In this document: one piece after another, positions 23,977 to 35,000 of the stretch
Layout of the letters: each line of letters starts with the position of its first letter
Numbering within the stretch: the first letter of the stretch is position 1
Assembly (NCBI GenBank): GCA_003988855.1
Contig: QYAI01000113.1
Location: forward strand, 1-64,000
Direction: 5' to 3'
Length of the DNA stretch: 64,000 nucleotides
Source of the DNA: Arachnopeziza araneosa
Lineage: Eukaryota; Ascomycota; Leotiomycetes; Helotiales; Arachnopezizaceae
Translations under genes and position numbers: made by a program
The notes under the pieces: model-generated
Databases searched by the model: none
Told to the model about the DNA's origin: nothing
The model's input: the letters and a program-made list of their open reading frames with translations, nothing else

Positions 23977-26900
23977 TCACGCACTCAACTCAACAGCATC
24001 ATCTCCTGTCCCCCCCTTCACATACTGCGCCCAGTTCTCCAGAATCTTTCCCAAAACCTCACTCCCCGTCAACCGATATACCTCTTCAAAATCCTCTTTT
24101 CTGATCCCGAAAGGACGGGCAGTCAAATTCGGTATCCACTTCCCGACGAGCGCAGCTGGCCGCACAGCAGACTTATCAATCATCTCTTCAAGGAAGTTTC
24201 TATACGGCACGACACCCGGTCGTAAGAATGATGAGTGGAAGGGGACGTCTATGCCTCTCAGTGGCACCGACGCTGGACCGCGGCGAAGGTCGATGTTGGG
24301 GATTGGTGAGCCACCGGTGGGAGTAGATCTCAGCATCGTTGCTTTGGCCTGATCTTGAATAAGACTCAGAATGGGACCGAGTGAGCCCTCACTGTGCGAC
24401 TGAACAACGGAGCTGCGCCGCGTCGGTGGAATCGTCATATCTGTATCCAAGACTGGCAGCTCGATGCCCTGCTTCTTGATGCTTGCGCTGACGTTACTCA
24501 GAACCTCGAGAGCACGTATATCACCTGCACACACGTACTGCATGTCCGCAATATTATAGTTGACAATCTCGAGCAGCCAGCCTGTTGACTGGGAGATCTG
24601 CGACACGAGCCAAAGCAGTGAAGCTTCATCGCATTGCGGAGAGATGCGAGATGGATTTACAGCAAGCATGCTGTAGCTTGAGCGGCCTGAGCTATCGCGC
24701 TCAACGGCTACTTGCATAGTTAGGCCCCGGAAGAAGACGATGGATATGAGATTCTCAACCGACATCAGATCAGCACATGAACAGAGCGAACCATACTCCC
24801 CAAGAGAATGTCCTGCAAAACTGCTCTGTGCTTGGATAAGACCACGTGACTTCATGTCTTCGAATCGTGCCTTCTCCATAAGAGTGAGAGCAGGCTGGGT
24901 GAATTGAGTGGCTGACAAGAGGCCGTTTGGTGAGCGAAATGTATAAGAATTTGTGCTTTCAGTGATTTGAAACATTTTTCGCGATTCCATGAATCCCTCT
25001 TCGTCAGCGGTTTTGTATGTCATTGCCATGTAATTTTCACGGATTTTTTCCCCTCGTTCTCCACCGAAAAAGATTGTGAGCTCTTTGGGGTTGTTTTTAA
25101 CGATATCAGTGATTTTGAATCCTAAATTCAAGTCAGTTAGTAAGCCTCCTGATGAATAGCTGAGCGACGTACCGTAATTGTCAGAAAAGTACTTGTCAGC
25201 ACGATCCCAAATTGCCTTAGCCACAGAGCTAGTAGCTGCCAATTCCATACCCATGTTTACCTCCTGACTACCTTGTCCAGTGAAGATATACGCTGTAGTT
25301 GGCTGCTCAACCTCAGCTTCTCCTTTCAGAACAACATCACCCTTTGCATTTACAGCCTCAACAGTGACCACTTTCCTTCCACCAAGCATCCCAATGTGTA
25401 GTAGCCGAACCTCTATCTCGTCTCCCGGCAGCACCATCCCAACAAAATCGGCTTTATAACTAAGAACCCGTCCAGGATTACCTTCAGCAGCGTGCGATTC
25501 CACAATGCTACGAACTGTAGCACTCGTATGCATGCCGTGAGAAATGGTTCCTGGAAGTCCCGCAAAATTTGAAAATATTCGAGAGACATGAATCGGGTTG
25601 AAGTCAGACGAGATCAATGCGTATGTCTCATTGGACTCAGACGCTGTGAAGCAGATGGGGCTAGCACCGTGCAGAGCGATTGGTCTCTCAAATAGCACAG
25701 TCTGCTCTATAGACTCCCCAAAGCGGTTCAAGTATTCAATCACGGGATTGCCGTGACAAACACCATACTTGTAGTCCACAATTGCAATCTGTCGAATTTC
25801 TTTGGTGGGAAGCTCGACACTTACTTTCCCAGTCGTCCGAATGCTGTTAAAGAGGGACTTATCTCTGAAAGAAACCATTGTTCGTAAGTTGAACATAAGT
25901 GTCTGGCCGACCAAGTTTATATCTGGGGCTTGGTTATCCAATTGGAACCAGGATTTAGACTTTAACACAGCGAGGTCTTTGCTTGTGGGAATGTGAAGCT
26001 GGATAGGCTTCTCAATCTTCCTCTGAAAGGTGTTTTCATAGTCCGTGTATATTCCCCGATAAAAGAAAGAGGATATGATCTCCATTACTGGGGCTCCCTC
26101 ACGTGTTACTGTGACAGAAACTTCAACAGCTTTTCCCGAGTCTTGGTTAATCACCGATGAGATGTAACCTATGGCGGAGATAGTATCACCCTCACGAAGA
26201 GCTCGGGCACCCAGAACCATTCGAAAGCTATTAGATAAGTGAACGAGATTCATGAGGTCGCCGTCAATAGAGAATAAGGGTTTGATCATAGCTTTCCAAG
26301 CCGTGACAACTGCGAAATCCATCGGTGCAAGGAGACCTCCACCATACAGATCTGTGAAAACCTCGCTTTTGTTTCCGACCGCATGAATGAAGTCATCAAT
26401 TGCAGCCGCCGTAATTTCAACGGAGCCACCATCAAAAACCTCGGTAACTTTACTTTTGACGTTAGGTTGTTCCATACCGAACCACGTCTTCCAGTAAAAG
26501 TCCCGTACACGAGAATTGTAGCCTTCCATAATCTCCCTAATCGGAGAATAGCCAGCTTCGGGGTGATAAGAAAACAGCAAAGTAAGAGGAACGGGCTGGC
26601 CAGAAGCGGTAGAATGGTTGAAGATATTGATGACGAAATTTTTCTGTTCGCCAGGCCGTATTTCAATCAATTTAACGAGGATTCCGGAAGGGTTGGTTTC
26701 GCGTAAAGTGATGACTGTCTTGGAAGCATCAGAGATATTTTTGAAACCAACAAAGAGCCCAGGAACTGGAGCGAACATGCTGCGGATCGGGTTATTTTTG
26801 ATGGTACTTTCTCTAACCACAACTTCGGATAGCATCAGAGCAGAGCGCCAAGAGCGCTCCTTCCCAGCCAAAATGCCCATCCATTGATTCAATGTGGGTA

Positions 26901-29900
26901 GAGGGGTTTCAGGTAGTGAGCTAAGACGGTAGGTAACTTGATCAGCGTCTTGTATGATCTCCAGGCCTTCGACTTCTAACTCAGGCTCGCCTTTAATAGT
27001 CTCGCCAAGACCAAAGTACTCTACGATAGGAACATTTGAAATCTTTCCTTGGTACGAATCTTTCAAGAGTGCTCTGATATGACCATGATTTATTCCATTC
27101 ATAATCTTCTCGATAGGCTCGTCTATGATTTTGGAAAACTTGGCTGCAACTGGGCCATGCAGTATACATGTCCTGCCAGCGTCCTGATCGACAACAGCTT
27201 CGATATCTTCAGACTGCCACAGAGAGTCTTTCTTGAAAAAGAATTCAAAGTCGTCGTCCAGAACAGGAATAAAAGTAACCGGCTTTTGGCCGGGGCGTTG
27301 ACAAAGTGATATGAAGTACTGCACATCCTGAGCAGTAATAAAAGTGGTCTCTGCATCTGGATAGGCGTTGAGGATCTTATCCAGAATCGTCATAGGGTCT
27401 TTCAGTGTTTTGCCAACAACGGGTGGCCTGCCTTCATGACTGGAAAAGCGTTGTTCAATTCGTAGAAGGTAATCGATTGTCAACTTTTCGTACGAGGGAT
27501 CGATCCATCTCCTTTCATGCGACACGAAAAGTAGGCTAACCAGTCGTTGGGCAATCTCGCTGTAAGTCATATCATCCAACTCAACAGCAGCTCCAGCACC
27601 ATTTCTGCCGAACCAAACTTTATGATAGTCGCAGTTGAGCCTCTGTATGATGTACTTGGAGTTTTTCTTCAGTTCTGCCACTCTTTGATCTTTTGGTAAC
27701 GAGAAGATTTTCTTGTCCATTTCAGCCCAAAGTTTAACACCACGGGTGGCAAGCTTGTGGATAGGTTCACCCATTTCCGAGATGACCGTAAGCACACCTC
27801 CGCTTCCATCGCCTTTATATGTCTTTTCCCATTGACTATCATCACAACCTTCGGCTTCAATGATTGCTCGCTTTGCAGCAGGGCTAGTGTGTGCTTCTTT
27901 AGCGGTCATTACCCGACTCCCGAAGAGACAGCCGTCAAATGGCATCTTAGCAGAGGAGCCAGCTGTCAAAGCCCAGTCCCCCGTAAGATATGGGTATGTG
28001 TCTTCGGACGAACCAAACCCACTTCCGGCAACCAAAATGATATTCGAAGTTTTCCTGATCTTACTATACATGGCTAATATTGGGGAGTGGAAGTCCTCAA
28101 AAGAATGGTGGCCCCCGGCACGCCCACCGGTCCATTGCAAAATGATAGGAAAACCAGGAGAACCATTCGCAATATCGACTACCTGCTCAATCCCCAGAGT
28201 TGATCCAGGTTTGAAGGCGATGTATTTGAGACCTAAAGTTTCAATGTATTCCTTAGCTACTTCGCGAGAAGGAATCCCTGCCCCGATCGTAAGGCCTTCA
28301 ATCGGGAAGCCTTCAGCACGGAGACTTCTGATTAGTGGGATTTGCCAAGCTATCGCACGTGGATTGACATATATCAGATTTATTGCGATTCCTCGTCCTG
28401 GTGGAATAGAACCTTGGAGTTTTGCTAGTGCCGTGGTAAGGCCTTGCGCGTTGTGATATCCACCTGCAGCAAGCTCAATATGATAACCTGCGTTCATTGT
28501 AGCGGAAACAAAGTCCCATGCAACAGTAGTAGGAGTCATTCCCGCGACAAATATAGGAGGGAGTCCTAGTAACCGACTCAACCTTGTGCTTAAGTGTGTC
28601 TGTCCCGTGGAATTTCGGACAAGACTTGGCCCATATTTTTTCGCCCAACTGACACCAAATTGTATGTCGCTTAATGAACGTCCAAAGAGCTCAGCTTTAT
28701 TCCCAAATTCAACAGAAGGAGGTTCATTGACCCCTACCAAGATAACACGAACGCCAGATCCTTCCTTAGCACGACTGGTGAGTGAACCCAACCCGGCTTT
28801 ACCCCCAGGTCCAAAGTCGAGAATATGGGTGGCTTTGGTAAAAACAGTAGCTTTTCCCCAATGGCACGGGTTTTGTATTATGAGGCGAATCAGCAAAGGT
28901 ACAATATTTGTATCCTCACCAAGACTGAGATCTTTACCATTGAAGGTATCATACACTGGTATGCGTAGGCTTGAGCTCCGAATTTCGATTTTCGCGAGGT
29001 CTTCGTCCACAAGCTTGATTGCTTTTCTCAAATACTTGCTGTGAAACGGAGCTGTGATGGGCAAAAAGCTATGTGTGAATTGCACTTTTCGTTGTGAATG
29101 AGGAGTGCGAGTTTGGTCGAGTCCTGGAGCCGCCTTGATCTTTCGCAAACGGATATTGAGTCCGTAAAGAGATAGTGGAGGTCCTGCAACAACGATATTA
29201 TCAGGGGCATTAAAGAGTGCCATGGTGATTTTACGCTCATCATGTAGGTGACGATTAGTCGAGTTGATCTGCTCCTGTAATTGTTCCTGGGAGAGTCCAC
29301 GCACACTAAGCATAGGAGAAGGAACTCCTTCTTTAGCATCGATTGAACTTTGAATGATGGAAGGCGCCAGGGATGTTGCTGGGTAAACCTGTTGACTTCT
29401 CACACCGATCCAAAATAGAATTGTAAGTGCAGATATTGATTGTTTCTCGAATTCAACCCAAGAATCTGCAGCAGCGACCGCAGCAGCCACGATAATACCT
29501 TGCGAATGGCCAGTTGAGCCCTGAATTCTAATATCGCCAGGTGATATGCCCATAACTTTGCATGCCACCTGATATTGGGCCAGTTGAAGAAGGCCAATCA
29601 AGGGAAAGCTAACGGGAGCAGAAATCAAGTAGTCAGAACTTGGCGTATTTTCAGGATTCTCTAGCCATCTCATAACGTCCAAGCCGTGAAGAAAGTGTTT
29701 GCCACGTTCTAAATTTTTCGCTAAGGAGAGTAGAGTTTTGGCGGAGGATGATATCAGATCCATAACGAAGCCGGGATAGACGTAGAAAATCTCCCTTAAT
29801 TCCTCAAAATACTTCTCAGTATTTCCCTGGCCACCAAAAATCGTGAAGATCCTTGTTTTCTCCGAGCTAAACAAGGCCGGATCTCGTCGAGGTACAACGA

Positions 29901-30435
29901 AGCTTGCTGCCAACTGTGCAGCATAATACGATTTGATGAAGTTCAACTTTGATTCTGACTTGCATGATAGCTTCGAAGCTAAGGTGTGGATGTCATCTGT
30001 CTTCAGGCAGTACTTGTTGAAATCATCCAAGACAATTTTCAAGAGTCGAACATCAGTACTACGCGACTCTGGGTCTCCTTTCTCGACTGCATTTGAAACA
30101 AAAGCAACAAAACCGAGGATAAGTTCTTCAAGTGATTGAGGCAGTTCTCCTGTAAAAGATTTTTCGTCTTGATACACGAGCCGGGACCCAAAATTTCGTT
30201 TGAGTTGAGATGCTCGGAAGTTTAGTGAAGCTGGAATCGAGAAGATGTGCTCCAGGGCATCTTTTTTGATTACAAGCGGCAGGAAAGAGTTTCCGACGGG
30301 ACTTTCTGCACATGTTGGCTCAGAAAATGCAGACATTGGTGTCCCAGTTCCACTTTCTTCAGTCTCTGAGCCGGTGAAAACTCCCGTTGAATCGGACATA
30401 ATTGAAGCTGCACGATGGATATTTGGGCGGTCCAT
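23977..30435 (-). CDS. Fatty acid synthase beta subunit (cluster-dedicated, HexB/ToxC type)
   Basis: One long frame with a hidden intron at 25122-25172 (51 bp, GTACGT, TACTAAC, TTTAG). It is a multiple of three with no stop, so it reads through. Removal restores DNYG-FKITDIV and gives 2135 residues. Domains follow the fungal FAS beta order: acetyltransferase (GHSQG near 307), enoyl reductase with FMN site (GGRAGGHHSFEDFH near 772), hot-dog dehydratase (NPIHVSR, LPGTISHGMHTS near 1633) and malonyl/palmitoyl transferase (AGHSLGEYG near 1860). All active-site motifs are present. The cytosolic partner FAS alpha is 12.5 kb away. Clustering with NRPS, aminotransferase and P450 genes implies a dedicated role like HexB or ToxC, not housekeeping. 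Chain length cannot be read from the sequence. Confidence 0.95.
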   Translation of the reverse strand: MDRPNIHRAASIMSDSTGVFTGSETEESGTGTPMSAFSEPTCAESPVGNSFLPLVIKKDALEHIFSIPASLNFRASQLKRNFGSRLVYQDEKSFTGELPQSLEELILGFVAFVSNAVEKGDPESRSTDVRLLKIVLDDFNKYCLKTDDIHTLASKLSCKSESKLNFIKSYYAAQLAASFVVPRRDPALFSSEKTRIFTIFGGQGNTEKYFEELREIFYVYPGFVMDLISSSAKTLLSLAKNLERGKHFLHGLDVMRWLENPENTPSSDYLISAPVSFPLIGLLQLAQYQVACKVMGISPGDIRIQGSTGHSQGIIVAAAVAAADSWVEFEKQSISALTILFWIGVRSQQVYPATSLAPSIIQSSIDAKEGVPSPMLSVRGLSQEQLQEQINSTNRHLHDERKITMALFNAPDNIVVAGPPLSLYGLNIRLRKIKAAPGLDQTRTPHSQRKVQFTHSFLPITAPFHSKYLRKAIKLVDEDLAKIEIRSSSLRIPVYDTFNGKDLSLGEDTNIVPLLIRLIIQNPCHWGKATVFTKATHILDFGPGGKAGLGSLTSRAKEGSGVRVILVGVNEPPSVEFGNKAELFGRSLSDIQFGVSWAKKYGPSLVRNSTGQTHLSTRLSRLLGLPPIFVAGMTPTTVAWDFVSATMNAGYHIELAAGGYHNAQGLTTALAKLQGSIPPGRGIAINLIYVNPRAIAWQIPLIRSLRAEGFPIEGLTIGAGIPSREVAKEYIETLGLKYIAFKPGSTLGIEQVVDIANGSPGFPIILQWTGGRAGGHHSFEDFHSPILAMYSKIRKTSNIILVAGSGFGSSEDTYPYLTGDWALTAGSSAKMPFDGCLFGSRVMTAKEAHTSPAAKRAIIEAEGCDDSQWEKTYKGDGSGGVLTVISEMGEPIHKLATRGVKLWAEMDKKIFSLPKDQRVAELKKNSKYIIQRLNCDYHKVWFGRNGAGAAVELDDMTYSEIAQRLVSLLFVSHERRWIDPSYEKLTIDYLLRIEQRFSSHEGRPPVVGKTLKDPMTILDKILNAYPDAETTFITAQDVQYFISLCQRPGQKPVTFIPVLDDDFEFFFKKDSLWQSEDIEAVVDQDAGRTCILHGPVAAKFSKIIDEPIEKIMNGINHGHIRALLKDSYQGKISNVPIVEYFGLGETIKGEPELEVEGLEIIQDADQVTYRLSSLPETPLPTLNQWMGILAGKERSWRSALMLSEVVVRESTIKNNPIRSMFAPVPGLFVGFKNISDASKTVITLRETNPSGILVKLIEIRPGEQKNFVINIFNHSTASGQPVPLTLLFSYHPEAGYSPIREIMEGYNSRVRDFYWKTWFGMEQPNVKSKVTEVFDGGSVEITAAAIDDFIHAVGNKSEVFTDLYGGGLLAPMDFAVVTAWKAMIKPLFSIDGDLMNLVHLSNSFRMVLGARALREGDTISAIGYISSVINQDSGKAVEVSVTVTREGAPVMEIISSFFYRGIYTDYENTFQRKIEKPIQLHIPTSKDLAVLKSKSWFQLDNQAPDINLVGQTLMFNLRTMVSFRDKSLFNSIRTTGKVSVELPTKEIRQIAIVDYKYGVCHGNPVIEYLNRFGESIEQTVLFERPIALHGASPICFTASESNETYALISSDFNPIHVSRIFSNFAGLPGTISHGMHTSATVRSIVESHAAEGNPGRVLSYKADFVGMVLPGDEIEVRLLHIGMLGGRKVVTVEAVNAKGDVVLKGEAEVEQPTTAYIFTGQGSQEVNMGMELAATSSVAKAIWDRADKYFSDNYGTSLSYSSGGLLTDLNLGFKITDIVKNNPKELTIFFGGERGEKIRENYMAMTYKTADEEGFMESRKMFQITESTNSYTFRSPNGLLSATQFTQPALTLMEKARFEDMKSRGLIQAQSSFAGHSLGEYGSLCSCADLMSVENLISIVFFRGLTMQVAVERDSSGRSSYSMLAVNPSRISPQCDEASLLWLVSQISQSTGWLLEIVNYNIADMQYVCAGDIRALEVLSNVSASIKKQGIELPVLDTDMTIPPTRRSSVVQSHSEGSLGPILSLIQDQAKATMLRSTPTGGSPIPNIDLRRGPASVPLRGIDVPFHSSFLRPGVVPYRNFLEEMIDKSAVRPAALVGKWIPNLTARPFGIRKEDFEEVYRLTGSEVLGKILENWAQYVKGGTGDDAVELSA

Positions 30436-31117
30436 CTTATCATTCTTGGACTTTCTGACTTGGAAACCCTAATACGATTATTAATGATATCATTTTGAGG
30501 GTGTGAGAAGCGTTTACCTCAAGAACCGCTGCGCTCACGTGACCAGAAACCTGCTCCACCTGTCTTCTGGGACGGATATATCAATTTTTCTTGCGGCGAC
30601 TAAAGTACGGTGCTGCTGGATTCCGATGACTGCAAGATTCTAGCAAATGACGGCGTATGAAAGGGAATAGTATCGTCCAGAGACACGGTGGATAAACGCT
30701 ACAACCTCAAATCTCACTGTTCCATTAGGCCATTGCACTTCAGGACCCTAAAGTAGAAGCGGCCGCGTCAAGTGACAGAGTACCATTGATTTTCTTCAAG
30801 CATGGGACCTGGTCGATACTGCGAAGCCCGGTAGCTGCAGTTGTAGCTGGTTGGAAGGCTGCAGTGTCACCCCCTCGGCATCTCGGATTGCTAGACATCA
30901 GACAGGGTTTTAATTCAAACCATGTTAGATTTTAATACGGGGTCTCTTTACGTACACAGCTCCCACTTGCCTTCCTTGTCATCATGTACGCCGCAGCCAC
31001 TCATCTGAAGACAACAGGCAGTCAATATCGGCAGGTAGAGAAGCGGCCGCGTCATGTGTGGATACGATATGGAATCACCTTGCGATCAATTGAGTTTGGT
31101 TGGTGCTGACCTAGGCA

Positions 31118-31160
31118 GGTAATATTACGTGAGGTAGTATTACGTGAGGTAGTATTACTG
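31118..31160. repeat. 15-bp tandem repeat with TTACGTGA
   Basis: Almost three units of GGTARTATTACGTGA at 31118-31132, 31133-31147 and 31148-31160 (the last is incomplete and ends TTACTG). The first two units each contain TTACGTGA, a half-palindrome of the kind bZIP proteins bind. They lie between the palindromes of the FAS beta promoter. Confidence 0.8.
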
Positions 31161-31274
31161 CGAGAAAAGGGGCGTCGCGGCTAATCCTCCATGATACTGG
31201 TGCCTGAGGCTTCAAAGGCACGGTCGTACAAGCACGGCCGCTTCAAAATAAATGGCAGGTGAATAAGCGGTGTG

Positions 31275-31298
31275 AGCGGCCGCGTCACTGGACCGCTC
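31275..31298. promoter_or_regulatory. Composite inverted element GAGCGG...CCGCTC
   Basis: GAGCGG (31275-31280) is completed by CCGC to the palindrome. It is followed after a short spacer by GGACCGCTC, ending at 31298. The outer GAGCGG and CCGCTC are reverse complements. The same arrangement occurs in the P450/NRPS promoter at 51101-51121. Confidence 0.6.
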
Positions 31299-32011
31299 GT
31301 GCAGCTTTAGCTTACCATGAATTTACTCATTGCCTTGCAATTAGTCTCTTGCATGTACAAGGTCCATTGGGAGCAAGAACATCTAGTTCAAGTCCCTGTG
31401 AAACACCTAGTCAGTCTTACATACATGAGCGCTAGCAAAGGGCCTTTCCCTCCAACTCACTTGATACCTTGCAACTATCTTGACTGCATCTTCCGGAATC
31501 ACGTCTTACGTCCCTGAATCACATCAAATTCCCCTCGTCGAATAACTTCAAAGTCTAAGCTCGTAAGGATTAAGACCCCTGATCCGAGAAAACAAGTGGA
31601 TCATTGATGTGCGCACTTCAAAGGCGCAGGACTCGGGCTCGAGAGTCGGAATCGGGTATTCAGAAGTCAAAGTTGTGACTGCATACCTTAGTACGTGATT
31701 AAAATAGATCGAATTCCATTTGACACAGGTTTGGGGGTGTGACATAGACTAACCGTTTCTGTAAAACCCGAATGTGAAAACTTCACATCTATTTTGCACG
31801 GAACGAAGTCGACGGTCTACTTAGAAGATTCATGTTCAGTCTCCAACATGAATGAAATAGCCGCGCAAGCACATAAAGTTACTTGTTATTCTCGGGTCAA
31901 GATACCCCACATATTACAGTTTTCGATTGTAGTTTAAAATTCATATGCAAAACTCGTGATTTACCTCTACACACTGAAAATAGATCCTAGCCTATGTTCC
32001 CTAAAATCATC

Positions 32012-35000
32012 TCACTCATTTCCTCTCTCAACTTCGTCCGCAACCTTCTCCTCGACCTCTTCTGCGGCCTTAAGTTGCTGTTCTCCAACATAGCTATCAT
32101 GCAGAGATTTGAACGTGGTCTCCGTCGCCAATAACACATCAGGATGATCAAATTCTAACAACCTTCCCTCGCTCATGACAGCCACTTTATCAAAATCCAA
32201 AATGTTTTCAAGACGATGTGCAACCGCAATCACTGTCTGGGTCTTGAATTCTGTGCGGATGAGCTTCTGGATCAATCTATCCGTCATGCGGTCAAGACTA
32301 TTTTCAAATGTTAAAATTTTTCTTCCATTGTGAGAGAATACATCACTGACCTGCTTGTTGATTCATCAAGGATAATAATACTGCCCTTTCTTAGTAATGC
32401 ACGCGCGAGACAGAGGAGTTGCTGTTGTCCGTGGCTGAGGCTGTCCGATTCAATGGCAAAGTCGAGGCCACCTTTCTCAAGCACGACGTCCCAAATCTCT
32501 ACTTTTTGGAGAGCTTGGGTGATCTCTTCATCCGAGTGCTCTTGAGAAGGATCAACGTTATCACGAATAGTACCAGTAAATAGGAAAGGATCTTGTGGTA
32601 CTGCAACAATGCGGGACCTCACTTGATCCGGTGGTATTGTTGAGAGATCTATATTGTCGATGGTGATTTTGCCGCCGGTCATTTCGATCATGCGAAAGAG
32701 AGCGAGAACAAGTGAACTCTTGCCGCTATATATAATTAGCGGTTTTATTTCAGGGGATGTTTTCGAAGCTGACCTTCCACTTCTTCCACATATGCCAATT
32801 TTCTCTCCTGGTTGAATTGAAATGGTTACCTCTTTCAATGCCAGATTGTCCCCAGTACTTATTATAAGGTTAGTCATAAAGGCTCTCAATCTTGTCAAGA
32901 TAAACTCACCCATAAGAGGCTGAAAGGTCTTGGACCTCGACTGCTCCAATCTCTGGCCACTGTGTTGTCACCTCAGCATGCTCTTGCTCCAGGTTCTCGG
33001 ACGCGGTGTCTTTTTCAAAACCTCGAACACGAGAAACAGCCCCTAGGGAAACTTCCAACTGCGTCCAGCTAGAGATAAAAGCCTTCAAACTAGCACTGAA
33101 AGTCATCACATTCAACAACGCAACACCCACATACCCAGCCGAGATATTGCCCCTGAGAGCATAGGCAATACCCATAGTCAGGACCCCAATCGCCATAACG
33201 ACAAGGTTCAAGACCAAGTTGAGCCACCTCTGAGCACAGAACAGCAAATAGAATGGTTTTTGAGAAGAGTCAAGCAAGGCATTACTCTGTGCTTGGAAAT
33301 TATTTTGCCAGCCAAAGGCCCTGATGGTCGCTAAGCCAGAGAGAGACTCAATGAAATGTGCATACAGTGGTGATTTTGCCTCGAGGTCTAGAAATCGGAG
33401 TTGTCGAGATGTACGCAGATAGAAGACTTGGATGCAGTAAAATAGCAGCATACAAAATGGGAAAGCAACGGCCAAGTATTTGGTAGCCAGAGAGAGAAGG
33501 ACTAGTTGACCGATACAGGACAGGAAAGCTGAAGAAATTAGATTGGTGCGCTTGAAAAGGTGAGATTTGACGCGAAATGCTTACAAGCCAGAGAATTCAA
33601 AGCATGTAGTGGAAGCTCCATATCGACGAGCTGCATGTCTTGGCTGAATCTGTTAATCGTGACGCCAAGATCTGTGGTTGAAAAGAAAGACATGGGTGCA
33701 CTTGAAAATTAGCAATGTAATTTTAGAATACCTTAGAGCACCTTACCTCATAACAGTTTCCAGAAGTATCCAGTGCAACTGCTCGGCAGACTTCTTGACC
33801 ATCGTCACCATCATAAAACTAAACCCATGTAAGCTTTTGGGTCGTAAGAAAGTTGCTACAGATTCACTTACTAGCAGCCAATACAAAGGCAAACAATTGC
33901 TGAGATAGCCAGTGCATAATAGACACCGAGGTACATGCCAAGATGGATGTTGGGCGTCTTCTCATTTGCAGATGCCCACCATTTCACCCATATATCTATC
34001 CTTAATGAGACAGGTTTGAAAGACATTTGGGATGAAGCTTACTTGGGAATACTAAGCAAAAAATAAATCCAGAGATAACGAAAAGTAGTATTCCTGTATT
34101 GAGGACTCCCAGCGAATTAATGTAGTATAAGTAAATCTGTGAGTCACCAAGTTGTCGATTTGATGATGCGGACTTATCGATGCCTCCTTCTTTGTCAGTG
34201 ATCTCGCCTAGTTTATACTCAATAGATGTGTTTGCATCATCCTCGTCAGGTTTCGATGACTCTACGATATGATCGCTCAAATCAAGACTTGCAACATAGC
34301 CTTGACCCTCATGGAGTTCTTTGAAACGGCCTTGTTCGGTAACCAGACCCTCGCTGCTCAAGGCAATGATATTGTCAACCGCAGAAAGGAGATGTGCTAG
34401 TTTGATTAGCGAGGCTCGGTTCTAATTGAAATGACCTACTGGCATGCGTAGCCAGAATAACTGTGTCTTCACGCTTTCTAAATAACCCTTCCGAGCTGAA
34501 TAATCTACGGAACAGGAGTTGTTCTGTAGTGCTATCGAGACCGCTCAGAATGTCATCCAATATTAAGATAGACTTCTTAGAGTATACAGCTCTAGCCAAT
34601 GCCTATGAAGTTAGATTAATCTACCACGCTGGAGAGGTTTAAATTTCTCTTACTAATCGCTGCTTTTGCCCACCGCTCATGTTCAATCCCTGGCTTCCGA
34701 TTTTTGTCTGATCTCCTAGCGGCAGTGTCTTTAAGTCTTGGTCAAGAACGCATGCATGTACCACTGTCGCATACCAGTCACGGTCAAACAGATATGATCC
34801 AAGAATGTTCTCTTGGAGAGTTCCATTTGTAAGCCATGGTGACTGAGTACAATATGCTATGTCTTCCGTAGAAATACGTATTGTGCCATCGGCGTGTGGG
34901 ATTTCTCCGAGAATGGCGTGAAGCAGTGAAGACTTTCCACATCCGACAGGACCGACGATGAAGGTTACAGTTGAACGTTTGATGTTGATATTGATGTCCC

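Larger units (their letters stand above)
30436..32011. promoter_or_regulatory. FAS beta promoter with clustered GCGGCCGC palindromes
   Basis: This 1.6-kb gap is the 5' side of FAS beta and the 3' side of the ABC gene. It contains perfect GCGGCCGC at 30759-30766, 31043-31050 and 31276-31283, and a one-mismatch copy on the minus strand at 31235-31241. The three perfect copies are each followed by GTCA. A TCACGTGA palindrome lies at 30535-30542, close to the gene. Such CGG/CCG inverted pairs fit Zn(II)2Cys6 binding sites in general; the actual binder is unknown. No gene seen. Confidence 0.7.
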
